Source: Bdellovibrionales bacterium
GTDB taxonomy: Bacteria > Myxococcota > XYA12-FULL-58-9 > SYDY01
Length of the DNA stretch: 64,000 bases
Direction of reading: 5' to 3'
Assembly: GCA_005801425.1 (NCBI GenBank)
Contig: SYDY01000121.1
Coordinates: 140,350 to 204,349, forward strand
Shown piece by piece: positions 26,860 through 35,791 of this stretch (positions are counted from its first letter, which is position 1; each line of letters opens with the position of its first letter). The position numbers and the translations under genes are program-made. Below the pieces are notes generated by a model. It was not told the origin of the DNA. It ran no database searches and was given only the letters and a program-made list of their open reading frames with translations.

Positions 26860-28356
26860 TTATTTCATCTCATGCCCTGGCCCTAAGATTTTAGGAAGGT
26901 AGGTTCCAAAATCAAAACGATCAGAATGTTCGTGATTGTGACAACCTACACATGTATCGGCGCTGGGATCTGCCCTAAAAAATTCACCCCATGCGTTGCG
27001 ATTGCCAATATTTGCGATGTGACCACTGCCCGGACCATGGCAATTCTCACACCCCACGTTGGTCCATTTGACCGCATCACGAATACGACAATAACCACCT
27101 GCTTTTTCAAAGCCCACGCTGTGACATCCGATGCATCCTGAATCGCATTGCTTGCCCGCATCCTCCATGGTTTTCCAGGCTCTGGCATGGGCTGTTTTTT
27201 GATACAGCGCATAGGCTTGCGCATGACATGCCTTGCACGCGTCTGTGCCAACGTAGGCAGAAGCAGCATTGGGTGCGGGCGTGCATTGGCGTCCATCGGT
27301 GGCTTCCACAGCAAGCGTGCACAACGAACGATTGTATTCGGCCAAAATTTTAGTGGCCCACGCTTCGCGTTCGATGGTTTTTCGAATGGGTTGAGTTTGC
27401 CATGTGATCACGGATTGTGTGGATTGTGCCGTGGCGGGTGCGTCCAAGTCTTTTTTAAGCTCAGCAAGCATACTTTCGCGTTTTTCACGGGCAGGCCCCG
27501 CTTCAAGATTCGCGATGCTGCGCTCTAGGGCATTGATCCGTGATGCCAATTGATGGCGTTTTGTTTCGCCTCGATCGGAAAAAATCCACGGCTGGCCGTC
27601 GCGTTTTTCAAATGTTAACAAGCCAAGATGCTGTCCGCGGTTCAATGCCTCAACGACCACCGCATTGCCAATCACGACAGGCGTACGCTCAACATCACTG
27701 CCTTCAGCCACAACAACATCAATCGCAATCAGCTTTTCCGCCAATGCTTTGGCGGCATCAAAAGCGATCGGCACCAAAGCAACCACCACATCGGCACCAT
27801 TCACCCGCGCACTGCGCGCATGCAAAACAAGCGCAGCGGGATCAACGCCAAATTGTGCCGAACCGCCGACAATTCCAACCATAACATTTCCTATTCGAAA
27901 CAATGTCGAATCGGCATGATCCACGGTTGAACCTGAAGGAATGGTTTTAATCGTCGCAAGCTTAAAATCCGTGCGCAAGTGCTGGAACGCCGTTGCATGG
28001 CGCATGAGATCTTCAGACCCTGGGACAATAAAAACAGGCAAAAGCTTGGCAAAAATTCGGGCGATGGCATGCGCCTTGCTCTCCTGCACTTCAACTTCAT
28101 CGGCCTTGGGCTCCATGCGTTCAAAAAAGGTCGTGCCGTTGACCGCCAGCGCAAAAGGTTTGGTTAGCGCATGATCAGTCACTGCTTTTGCCACACGATC
28201 AAGGCCTCCCAAGGGATCGGTCGTGCAACCACAGGGCTCGGTGGTCCCCTCAAGGCCCGATAAAATACCAAGGGTCGCAGGACCCTGTGGAGGCGACGTA
28301 CGCTTGCAACCAGAAAAAAGAACGAACAACAATGCGAGGTATCCGCGAGACGTCAT
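26860..28356 (-). CDS. Tetraheme cytochrome c with UshA-like N-terminal domain (lipoprotein)
   Basis: The 498-residue protein starts MTSRGYLALLFVLFSGCKR, with lipobox FSGC near residue 14-17. Residues about 27-260 resemble the UshA/metallophosphatase family seen in these proteins, with EPCGCTTDPLGGLDR near 40. Then a charged helical segment (about 268-310) and a C-terminal multiheme region with four CxxCH sites: CKACH 374, CIGCH 408, CENCH 436, CVGCH 469, resembling cytochrome c554-type proteins. It is expected in the periplasm or on the outer membrane in electron transfer. The ATG at 28356 is chosen for its signal peptide. The gene is divergent from a small gene at 28415. Confidence 0.88.
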   Translation of the reverse strand: MTSRGYLALLFVLFSGCKRTSPPQGPATLGILSGLEGTTEPCGCTTDPLGGLDRVAKAVTDHALTKPFALAVNGTTFFERMEPKADEVEVQESKAHAIARIFAKLLPVFIVPGSEDLMRHATAFQHLRTDFKLATIKTIPSGSTVDHADSTLFRIGNVMVGIVGGSAQFGVDPAALVLHARSARVNGADVVVALVPIAFDAAKALAEKLIAIDVVVAEGSDVERTPVVIGNAVVVEALNRGQHLGLLTFEKRDGQPWIFSDRGETKRHQLASRINALERSIANLEAGPAREKRESMLAELKKDLDAPATAQSTQSVITWQTQPIRKTIEREAWATKILAEYNRSLCTLAVEATDGRQCTPAPNAASAYVGTDACKACHAQAYALYQKTAHARAWKTMEDAGKQCDSGCIGCHSVGFEKAGGYCRIRDAVKWTNVGCENCHGPGSGHIANIGNRNAWGEFFRADPSADTCVGCHNHEHSDRFDFGTYLPKILGPGHEMK

Positions 28357-28414
28357 GCAGGATATACTAGTCGAGAGGACTGCATACGCCAACTGCCTGA
28401 AGAAGGGGGTCGCT

Positions 28415-28714
28415 GTGAAAGATGATATCCTTGAGGAACCCGATCCTGTCCCGCCGACCGATGATGTACGCACACAGGAAGAGAATGCCGCAAAGCAACG
28501 CATTTATGATGCTGTGATGCGCGGCGGAGGTGAGCCCTTTGGCCGGCCTTTCGCCATGGATTTGGCCACGTTGACATCGAATATGGTGAAACGATTCAAT
28601 CAACGCGGTTTTTTTGGTTTTGGCACCTTTGAAAAAAGCGAAAAACCCAACCAAGGAAACATCTTCACCCGATTTGCAGCGACGCGATTTCGACGGAAAA
28701 AAGACAAGAAATAA
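28415..28714 (+). CDS. Small acidic-to-basic protein of unknown function
   Basis: From a GTG at 28415 with an AGAAGGGGG ribosome site just upstream, a 99-residue protein begins VKDDILEEPDPVPPTDD. It is acidic at the start and strongly basic at the end (FRRKKDKK), with RFNQRGFFGFGTFEKSEKP in the middle. Nothing is recognised. It is divergent from the tetraheme cytochrome, with 58 bases between starts. An upstream ATG at 28355 would overlap the cytochrome start and is less likely. Confidence 0.6.
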   Translation: MKDDILEEPDPVPPTDDVRTQEENAAKQRIYDAVMRGGGEPFGRPFAMDLATLTSNMVKRFNQRGFFGFGTFEKSEKPNQGNIFTRFAATRFRRKKDKK

Positions 28715-28781
28715 CACCGCGTGGCATAACCTTGTGAAGCCCATAGTGCGATGTTAGAGTTTCAGAGTCTATTCATACTTA

Positions 28782-30389
28782 ATGAAGAGAGTTTCCGTGC
28801 GATATTTTCATGGGTTCTGGACAGTGCTCGCTATGGCTTGTTGGGGCAATCCTGCCCATGCGGCAACCCGCGTTTTGTCTGTGGTCTACGGAACAGGACC
28901 CGGCGCAGATAAAGCGGCGGTACACGTTGGCCATTATTTGCGTGAAATCACCGCAGAGGACAATCGCTTCACCGTGGTGCGTCCTGAGCAAATGTTTGAA
29001 AGCGATGGCGGCAAAGAAGCCAAGGATTCTCTTGAACAGGCATCAGCACTGATCGCACGTGGCCGAACTGCTTATGAATCGCTGGATCTCGATGAAGCGG
29101 TTTCACTGCTCAGTCGTGCGGTGAGCCGATTGCAGCGCACCGTGAGCTACGCCAACAATTATCGTGTTTTTGCCGACGCACTCAGCATGCTTGCAGCGGC
29201 CCATCTTCTGCGCGGTGAAGAACCTGCAGCCATTCAGCGTATCCAAGAAGCTTTGATGCTTGTTCCTGATCTCGAACCCGATCCACACATATTCAACACC
29301 ACCATGCGCACGACATTCTCCAAGGCGGTTGAATCGATGCGCACGGTTGCGCGTGGTAAATTGGTAGCCGCATCAAACCCTGGCTATGCTGCAATTTATG
29401 TCGATGGTACATTTCGAGGCGTAACCCCTGATACCATTCCTGACCTACCGCAAGGTGTCCATTACGTGCGCATGGTCAAAGATGGCTACACCCCGTGGGG
29501 TAAAGTCATTGGTGTGGTGGCTGATGCAGAAGCCAGCCAAACGGCGGTGATCAGTCGTATTGGTGGCGCCAATGAATATCTTGATCTTGTCAATCAAGCA
29601 GGCGAGCAGGTTCGCCAACAGAACAAAAAAAGCAACCAAGTTCCATCCTCGGTGGACCAGTTGGGTGTCGTAGCCAACGCCGATATGATTTTGTTGGGCC
29701 TTGTGCGCTTGGATGGTGAACAGGTGGTGGTGCAATTGCATGTGTACGATTTGCTGAAGAACAAAAGAGCACAAGTCACCGAACAGATTTTTTCCTATGG
29801 CTCAGCAACATCCACATACCGTTCAGAGATCAAAGACCTGCTTCGACGAACACTGCGATCAGAACAAGAAAGCATCAATCTCGGGCCTGGTGATCGGAAT
29901 GTTAGCAACAACGCATCGAACGAAAACACAAACAGAGACAGCTTCTCGGTATCAGGCGCACCTCCCGCATTTTTGATCGGTGCAAGCGGGATCTGCGAAG
30001 GCTTTTTGTGTTCCTCTAAAAAGCGAATTGCTTTTGGCATTGCCATGGCGGGCCTTGCAACTTTTGCAGGTGCAGCCACATCGTGGGGCCTTGCAAGCAG
30101 CGAGCAAAGCAAATTCCAAGATTTCAATCTGACGCAGTTTCAGGCGACTGCCCACCGTGACAATGCAAAAACATATGCTTTAATAGGCGATGTTCTGGGG
30201 GGCGTTGGTGGAGCTGCATTGGTTGCTGCAATCACACTTTGGTTTCTAGATAAACCGGCCAAAGCCGACAAAGAAGATGCCCCCAACAATTCGCCTTCTT
30301 CTAAAAAAGACGATACCACATCGCAATTTCGTTTGTTGCCGGCGCCTCTCATTGGCGGAGCCATGATGAACGCACAGGTACGTTTCTGA
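28782..30389 (+). CDS. Secreted PEGA-domain protein with TPR-like region
   Basis: The 535-residue protein has a signal peptide (residues 1-27, PAHA-AT). Residues about 85-185 are TPR-like (ALIARGRTAYESLDLDEAVS, AAIQRIQEALMLVPDL). A PEGA domain follows (about 195-260: AAIYVDGTFRGVTPDTIPDL, VRMVKDGYTPW). Residues about 290-355 form another beta-rich part. Two hydrophobic segments near 405-425 and 455-475 are probable membrane spans, and the end is Lys/Ser-rich. The layout is typical of Myxococcota envelope proteins. It is coupled to the Cys-rich lipoprotein gene by a TGATG overlap. Confidence 0.85.
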   Translation: MKRVSVRYFHGFWTVLAMACWGNPAHAATRVLSVVYGTGPGADKAAVHVGHYLREITAEDNRFTVVRPEQMFESDGGKEAKDSLEQASALIARGRTAYESLDLDEAVSLLSRAVSRLQRTVSYANNYRVFADALSMLAAAHLLRGEEPAAIQRIQEALMLVPDLEPDPHIFNTTMRTTFSKAVESMRTVARGKLVAASNPGYAAIYVDGTFRGVTPDTIPDLPQGVHYVRMVKDGYTPWGKVIGVVADAEASQTAVISRIGGANEYLDLVNQAGEQVRQQNKKSNQVPSSVDQLGVVANADMILLGLVRLDGEQVVVQLHVYDLLKNKRAQVTEQIFSYGSATSTYRSEIKDLLRRTLRSEQESINLGPGDRNVSNNASNENTNRDSFSVSGAPPAFLIGASGICEGFLCSSKKRIAFGIAMAGLATFAGAATSWGLASSEQSKFQDFNLTQFQATAHRDNAKTYALIGDVLGGVGGAALVAAITLWFLDKPAKADKEDAPNNSPSSKKDDTTSQFRLLPAPLIGGAMMNAQVRF

Positions 30390-31189
30390 TGGGGCGAGAA
30401 ATGTTAAAACGCGTCGTGTTTTACTTAGGTGCTGCAGTGCTACTGTCTGCATGCAGCGCCATGCTTGATGTGGAATATGACAGTGTCGAACATGCATGTG
30501 CACCTTCTGGCGTCAAATGCCTCCCAGGTTACCATTGCAGAGTTCGTGGCACGTCGTATTGTGTACCCGATCATGCCGTTCCCGAATTTGGTGAATGTCG
30601 TGATGATCTCGACTGCGACAGTGCTCAGAAATGTATCGACTTCCACTGCATGAGGCCCTGTACAGCGCTTGCTGCACTCACGGATTGTCCATCAGGCCAT
30701 TATTGCCATCCCTATCGCAATCGCGCCCCCACCTATGTCGGGGGGTGCAAACCGGTTGATTCTTGCCAAATAGGCCAAATAGGCGACTGTGGTAACGGAA
30801 ATAAATGCATCGAACTTCAACGTACACCATCCATCGCAACATGCTTTCCAGCGTGCAGTGTTACTTTGTCCAACTCTCCCGGCTTAGATTGTAGCTCTGC
30901 TACAACCTTTCGTTGCCAAATAGCAGGGTTAGATAAAATTGCGGTGTGCATGGAAAGTATTGGGACACCCCCGTGCACTTCAGGAACCTGCAACACCGTG
31001 AGCAAACCCTGCCCTAATGGTCAGATTGTTTACAACGGCGTGTGTCGTGCGTGGTGCGAGCCTCCTGATGGTTTGACCCCCGCATGTCCGATAGACACGG
31101 TATGCTGTGATAGCGTCGTCGATGACGATGCCAGAACCCCAAGTGGTAAATTAGGCTTGTGCTTGCCTGAGGTGAATTGCCTAAATTAG
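30389..31189 (+). CDS. Cys-rich lipoprotein
   Basis: The 266-residue protein has a lipoprotein signal (LLSACS near residue 20) and a long mature chain with over twenty cysteines in short spacing (VKCLPGYHCRV, CRDDLDCDSAQKC, CPSGHYC, CCDSVVDD), suggesting several small disulfide-rich repeats. It follows the PEGA protein with an overlapping stop/start, so the pair is likely one operon. A second in-frame ATG at 30401 with GGGGCGAG ahead of it is a plausible alternative start. It overlaps the end of rlmH by 4 bases, convergently. Confidence 0.85.
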   Translation: MGREMLKRVVFYLGAAVLLSACSAMLDVEYDSVEHACAPSGVKCLPGYHCRVRGTSYCVPDHAVPEFGECRDDLDCDSAQKCIDFHCMRPCTALAALTDCPSGHYCHPYRNRAPTYVGGCKPVDSCQIGQIGDCGNGNKCIELQRTPSIATCFPACSVTLSNSPGLDCSSATTFRCQIAGLDKIAVCMESIGTPPCTSGTCNTVSKPCPNGQIVYNGVCRAWCEPPDGLTPACPIDTVCCDSVVDDDARTPSGKLGLCLPEVNCLN

Positions 31190-31629
31190 CCATGATGATA
31201 GGGCACATTGCGTAAAATACTGTACGCCCGATAAATTTGCTCAAGTAAAATCACCTGGGCCAGTCGGTGCGGCAGCGTCATTGCGCCAAGTGATAATGTC
31301 CAATTGGCATGTTTTCGTATGGAGTCGGTAAGCCCATGGGCGCCGCCAATCACAAAGCCCACGGTCGCAATCGAACTGTTTTCCCATTGTCCCACGGTCG
31401 CTGCAAAATCAGGGCTGCTCAGATTTTTGCCACGCTCATCGAGCGTGATCACAACATTGATATTGCTCAGTGCTTTGTCGATATGCCTCGGGCTTTCGGC
31501 ATGCTCATCGTTAAAACGCACCCGCTCAATGCGTGTAAAATGACGAATACGTTGCTCGTACTCGCTGGCAAGTGCAAACGCCGGATCGCGGGTCTCGCGT
31601 CCAAACCAGAGGATCCGTATTGCGGGCAT
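31186..31629 (-). CDS. rlmH: 23S rRNA pseudouridine-1915 N3-methyltransferase
   Basis: The 147-residue SPOUT protein begins MPAIRILWFGRETRD and has ITLDERGKNLSS near residue 63, the SAM-binding knot FVIGGAHGLTD near 93 and LSLGAMTLPHRLAQVILLEQ with the C-terminal YRAYSILRNVPYHHG, all characteristic of RlmH. It methylates pseudouridine 1915 in helix 69 of the large subunit. In many bacteria rlmH sits next to rsfS; here both are on the minus strand but a glycosyltransferase gene on the plus strand separates them. Confidence 0.96.
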   Translation of the reverse strand: MPAIRILWFGRETRDPAFALASEYEQRIRHFTRIERVRFNDEHAESPRHIDKALSNINVVITLDERGKNLSSPDFAATVGQWENSSIATVGFVIGGAHGLTDSIRKHANWTLSLGAMTLPHRLAQVILLEQIYRAYSILRNVPYHHG

Positions 31630-31864
31630 GTTAGACCGTTTTAAACTTTCATTGATTGTTTTTGGCTAGGTCATTTCGTTCTTATCTTTGTCGCTCAAGT
31701 TCGGCATATATCACATATTACCTCTCTTTCGCTTCGTGATAAAAACGAAAGCACCTTCGCCAAAATTCAATCCACGAAAATTTAAACCGGTCTGTATCCT
31801 GTCTTCGCCGATCTTCTATCGTAAAAAAATAGTGATGTCGTGATTGATCTGATAGCCCCCGAAC

Positions 31865-32896
31865 ATGTGTGGTGTCACGGGTCTTTCCGTAGGTCTCATG
31901 GGAAATCTTGTCGGTGGGTCCGGTGGCAACCCAACGAGTGCAGAACTTTTAGGACAAGAGCTTGAAGCCAACGGTGTCTCTGTAGTGTATGGTGGACGGG
32001 GCCTAGGGCGAATTAAACGTAGCCTATCACTCTTAACAACAGCAGTTACGCGCTCTATGTCCTGCATGGTGATCGATGTCTACTCCGGTCGTGGAACCTA
32101 TGTAGCGCTTATTATGGGCATGATTGCGCGTTTGCGTAACATTCCAGTGTTTTTAGTTTTGCACGGTGGCGCACTACCCCAGTTTTCACAAAAACGCCGT
32201 CGCTTGTGTGAACGTGTTTTGAGCCTTGCAACCACCGTAATTGCCCCCAGCCGCTATTTGCAAACTTGGGCAAAATCATTGGGATATCATGCGCAGATCA
32301 TTCCCAATCCCATCCATCTACAAGGCTACACATTTCAGCATCGGATCATGGATACACCCAGATTGTATTGGGTTCGAAGATACCATGAAGTCTACAATCC
32401 ACAGCTCGCCATCCGCGTGTTGGCAGGCCTCAAACCACGCTTTCCCGATGCAGATCTGCGCATGGCAGGACCCGATAGTGGTGAACGCGGTGCGTGTGAA
32501 CGCTTGGCCCAATCGTTGGGCGTGGCATCGTCCATTGAATTTCTGCCGCGTATCACCAAAGAAGAAATTAGCGCGCTGGCCCATGACCGCAATATTTTTT
32601 TAAATACCACCCATGTGGACAATACACCTGTCACGATGCTTGAAGCCGCTGCATTAGGACTTCCGATTGTGAGTACGAATGTCGGCGGTATTCCGTTTAT
32701 TTTTACGGATCATGAGAGCGCATTGCTGGTGCAATCTGACAACGTCGACGCCATGGTTCAGGCCATCACGCAGTACATCGAAAATCCCGCCCTTGCAGAA
32801 CAATGTGCAAATAATGCCTACGCAATGGCTCAGAGATGTGATTGGGCGAAGGTGATTGAACAGTGGAACAGGGTGCTCTCAAATGCCGCTGCATAA
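31865..32896 (+). CDS. Glycosyltransferase family 4 protein
   Basis: The 343-residue GT-B protein has GLMGNLVGGSGGNPTSAELL near residue 10, IAPSRYLQTWAKSLGY near 125, PRLYWVRRYHEVYNPQLAIR and the nucleotide-sugar-binding end LNTTHVDNTPVTMLEAAALG followed by PIVSTNVGGIPF. This is the GT4 pattern for sugar transfer in polysaccharide synthesis. The gene lies between rlmH and rsfS in the opposite direction and is flanked downstream by two palindromic repeats, so it may have been inserted. The 235 bases upstream are AT-rich and hold no gene. Confidence 0.93.
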   Translation: MCGVTGLSVGLMGNLVGGSGGNPTSAELLGQELEANGVSVVYGGRGLGRIKRSLSLLTTAVTRSMSCMVIDVYSGRGTYVALIMGMIARLRNIPVFLVLHGGALPQFSQKRRRLCERVLSLATTVIAPSRYLQTWAKSLGYHAQIIPNPIHLQGYTFQHRIMDTPRLYWVRRYHEVYNPQLAIRVLAGLKPRFPDADLRMAGPDSGERGACERLAQSLGVASSIEFLPRITKEEISALAHDRNIFLNTTHVDNTPVTMLEAAALGLPIVSTNVGGIPFIFTDHESALLVQSDNVDAMVQAITQYIENPALAEQCANNAYAMAQRCDWAKVIEQWNRVLSNAAA

Positions 32897-32902
32897 AATA
32901 CC

Positions 32903-32956
32903 GTAGGGGTCGTTCGTGAACGACTCTCAATCGGGCGGTTCGCGAACCGCCCCTAC
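32903..32956. repeat. Two adjacent palindromes of the GTAGGGGC family
   Basis: A variant copy GTAGGGGTCGTTCGTGAACG (from 32903) is followed by a well-kept copy GGGCGGTTCGCGAACCGCCC plus CTAC (32933-32956). The second supplies the TAG stop codon of rsfS on the opposite strand. Both lie between the glycosyltransferase and rsfS. Confidence 0.8.
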
Positions 32957-33360
32957 GTGATTGAAACACGCGGCGCATTTTTCCATAAATCTTCAATGGC
33001 ATACAAACCACGTGAATATTCGTGAAATACGTGGGCCACGACATCACAAAAATCGATCAATGCCCACTGGCCTTCGCGCAAGCCTTCAGACCCTATCGCC
33101 GAATGCCCGCTCTGTTTGAGTTGCGTTTCAATGGATTCGGCAATGGCGCTCACATGGCGATCGCTGGTACCCGATGCAAGCACCAAATAATCGGCATAGC
33201 CTGAACCACGTATGTCGAGGATCAAAATATCGTTGGCTTTGAGATCATCGGCGGCGGCGGCAACACGGCGTGCAACAACGAGACTGTCTTCGTGGCTTGG
33301 GACAAGGCGCTTACGGGTTGGATCGGCAATACGTTCTGCGGTTTCGTTTTGTGCTCTCAT
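32953..33360 (-). CDS. rsfS: Ribosome silencing factor RsfS
   Basis: The 135-residue protein has the RsfS/Iojap core: AAADDLKANDILILDIRGSG, YADYLVLASGTSDRHVSAIAES and EGLREGQWALIDFCDVVAHV followed by FHEYSRGLYAIEDLW. It binds uL14 on the 50S subunit and blocks subunit joining during starvation. ATG at 33360 follows GAGAG; an upstream ATG at 33387 would add 9 residues. It is 45 bases after proA on the same strand, in the common obg-proBA-nadD-rsfS-rlmH neighbourhood, though obg and nadD are not seen here. Confidence 0.95.
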   Translation of the reverse strand: MRAQNETAERIADPTRKRLVPSHEDSLVVARRVAAAADDLKANDILILDIRGSGYADYLVLASGTSDRHVSAIAESIETQLKQSGHSAIGSEGLREGQWALIDFCDVVAHVFHEYSRGLYAIEDLWKNAPRVSIT

Positions 33361-33405
33361 AGATCTCTCAGCGGATATGGATTGCATACTTATTCAGGGT
33401 CTAGT

Positions 33406-34653
33406 TTATCGCGTCTGTCCATTCCCGTACACCACGAATCGCTCCGTACACAACGATTCTACGCCCATGGGGCCATAAGCATGCACTTTCGTGGTGCTGA
33501 TGCCCATTTCGGCACCAAGTCCCAAGGATCCACCGTCATTAAAACGAGTCGAGGCATTCACCAGCACACAGCTCGCATCCACTTCGCGCACAAAACGTTC
33601 GGCGGCATTGGGGTCGTCGGTCACAATACTGGCGGTATGATGAGAACCATGGGCATCGATGTGGGCAATCGCTGCATCCATGCTGTCCACAACCCGCACG
33701 GCAAGAACGAGCCCCAAAAATTCCGTGTCCCAATCTGCGTCCGTGGCCGCGCGTGCATCAGGAAACAAAACGCATGTGCGTGCACAACCTCGAATTTCAA
33801 CACCGGCTTGTGTCATCGCAGCAAGACACGAAGGTAAGAATTTTTCGGTAATGGCTTGATCTACCAACAACGTTTCCATGGCATTGCACACGCCAGGACG
33901 CGCCACTTTCGCATTGACCGCAATGCGTTCAGCCATCGCACAATCGGCCTTGGCATCCACAAACACATGACAAATTCCTTGATCATGCCTGATCACCGGA
34001 ATACGGCTGTGCTGGGCCACGTGACGAATAAGACCTGGCCCCCCGCGGGGGATCACCAAGTCGATCAATGTATCAAACGTAAGAAGTGTATCAATTGATG
34101 TACGATCTTGGGTCGGCACCCGTTGCACCGCGGCAGTGGGCATACCAACCCCTTGCAGGGCTGCCGTAATACATTCGGCAAGTACACGGTTGCTGTGATC
34201 CGCCTCGCTACCACCCCGAAGAATAACGGCGTTTCCACTGCGAATGCAGAGCGCCGCTGCATCAATGGTTACATTGGGACGCGATTCGTAAATCATTAAA
34301 ATCACACCCAAAGGAGCACGTACTTTGGTGATTTCAAGTCCATTGTCTTGCGTCCAACGTTTTGTTGTTTCACCGACAGGGTCATTTTGCTGCGCAATAC
34401 TTTCAACGGCTTTGGCCATGGCCTCAATATGATTTTCGCTTAAAAGCAAGCGTTCCATCATCACTTCTGAAAGGCCGCTTGCGCGCGCGTTGATCATGTC
34501 TTTCGCATTGGCGGCCATGATCGCTGCCGATTCATGACGCAATTGACGCCCAATATAAAGAAGGCATTGCGTGCGTGTATCGCTGTCAAGACGCGCAAGC
34601 GTCACCGATGCAGCCCGTGCATCCTCTGCAAGTGTTCGCAGTGTGCTATTCAT
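33406..34653 (-). CDS. proA: Gamma-glutamyl phosphate reductase
   Basis: The 415-residue aldehyde-dehydrogenase-fold protein has GVILMIYESRPNVTIDAAAL near residue 115, NAVILRGGSEADHSN, the catalytic Cys in KVARPGVCNAMETLLVDQ near 258 and a C-terminal NASTRFNDGGSLGLGAEMGI. It reduces glutamyl phosphate to glutamate semialdehyde, the second step to proline. It overlaps the end of proB by 8 bases and is translated after it. Confidence 0.97.
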   Translation of the reverse strand: MNSTLRTLAEDARAASVTLARLDSDTRTQCLLYIGRQLRHESAAIMAANAKDMINARASGLSEVMMERLLLSENHIEAMAKAVESIAQQNDPVGETTKRWTQDNGLEITKVRAPLGVILMIYESRPNVTIDAAALCIRSGNAVILRGGSEADHSNRVLAECITAALQGVGMPTAAVQRVPTQDRTSIDTLLTFDTLIDLVIPRGGPGLIRHVAQHSRIPVIRHDQGICHVFVDAKADCAMAERIAVNAKVARPGVCNAMETLLVDQAITEKFLPSCLAAMTQAGVEIRGCARTCVLFPDARAATDADWDTEFLGLVLAVRVVDSMDAAIAHIDAHGSHHTASIVTDDPNAAERFVREVDASCVLVNASTRFNDGGSLGLGAEMGISTTKVHAYGPMGVESLCTERFVVYGNGQTR

Positions 34654-35791
34654 GGTGGTACTCCAGAAGCGTTAAGTCATCGCGATGCACCGCTTCTGGA
34701 ATGCTCACGTAGCCTAAAATACGTGCAATGTCTTTGCTGTTTTTGCCCATCAGTTGCGTAAGCTCGTGGGCTGCGTATGCGGCCAGTCCGCGCGCAATCG
34801 GGCCGCTTGGGCCTACGATTTCCACCATAGCACCCCGATCAAACTTGCCTTCAACATGGGTAATACCTGATGCAAGGAGCGATCGACCACGCCGAACCAG
34901 AGCATCCGTTGCGCCTGCGTCAACACGCAAGACACCGGTAGGCTTTAAGGTAAAACCAATCCAGTGTTTGCGCGAAGCGACCCGTATGCTTGGTAAAAAC
35001 AACGTTCCAACCGTTTTTCCCGCAAGAATTTTCTTCAACACCTGGGGTGTTCGTCCATCGGCGATCACAACAGCAATACCCCGTTTCGAACAGGTTTTTG
35101 CAGCCTGCACTTTGGTGTGCATGCCGCCAACACCAAGGCCTGAGATACCGCTTTCTGATGTTGCAAAATCCTCAATGACGCCGAAATGGGTCACAAGTGG
35201 TATATGGGTCGCCGTGGGATCTTTGTCGGGATTGGCAGTATACAGGCCGTCCACCGTTGTAAGTAAAATAAGCAAATCGGCATTGACGAGACTTGCGACC
35301 TGCGCCGACAAACTATCATTATCGCCCACACGGATCTCATCGGTGGATACCGAATCATTTTCGTTAATAATAGGCACAACACCATGTGCGATAAGCGCTG
35401 CCAATGCATGCCTCGCATTTAAAAAACGCTCGCGGTTGGCAAGATCAGCATGGGTCAGCAACACTTCGGCAACATGGATGTTTTGTCGCGCAAAGGCTTT
35501 GCTCCAGTGCTGCTGTAAACGTGGCTGGCCTGCGGCGGCTGCAGCTTGAAGAAGGCTTACTTGGGTAGGACGTTTTTTAAGACCCATCACATCGATACCA
35601 AAGGCTATGGCACCACTTGAGACGATCACACATTCTTTTTCAGGAGGCATCCAAGCGGCGATCTGCCCTGCAAGTTGGCTAAAAATAGCCGTGCCTCCCT
35701 TGGCAAGCAACGCACTGCCGATCTTCACCACAATACGCTTGCTACGGCTTACGCGTTCCCGTTGTGCTTCGGTAGGCTGATAGTGCTTCAT
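34646..35791 (-). CDS. proB: Glutamate 5-kinase with PUA domain
   Basis: The 381-residue protein begins with an amino-acid-kinase domain (VVKIGSALLAKGG near residue 22, NENDSVSTDEIRVGDNDSLS near 140, SGISGLGVGGMHTKVQAAKT near 214) and ends with a PUA domain (about 285-365, RRGRSLLASGITHVEGKFDR). It phosphorylates glutamate, the first step to proline; the PUA module is found in the longer ProB type. It overlaps the stop of the upstream secreted protein by 4 bases and the start of proA by 8 bases. Confidence 0.97.
   Translation of the reverse strand: MKHYQPTEAQRERVSRSKRIVVKIGSALLAKGGTAIFSQLAGQIAAWMPPEKECVIVSSGAIAFGIDVMGLKKRPTQVSLLQAAAAAGQPRLQQHWSKAFARQNIHVAEVLLTHADLANRERFLNARHALAALIAHGVVPIINENDSVSTDEIRVGDNDSLSAQVASLVNADLLILLTTVDGLYTANPDKDPTATHIPLVTHFGVIEDFATSESGISGLGVGGMHTKVQAAKTCSKRGIAVVIADGRTPQVLKKILAGKTVGTLFLPSIRVASRKHWIGFTLKPTGVLRVDAGATDALVRRGRSLLASGITHVEGKFDRGAMVEIVGPSGPIARGLAAYAAHELTQLMGKNSKDIARILGYVSIPEAVHRDDLTLLEYHHE

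Noticed and set aside
28223..28414. A longer start for the small gene at 28415
   Set aside because: It overlaps the cytochrome gene's signal peptide on the other strand, and a good ribosome site precedes GTG 28415.
34728..35549. A 273-residue plus-strand frame opposite proB
   Set aside because: It mirrors the proB coding sequence and has no recognisable domain.
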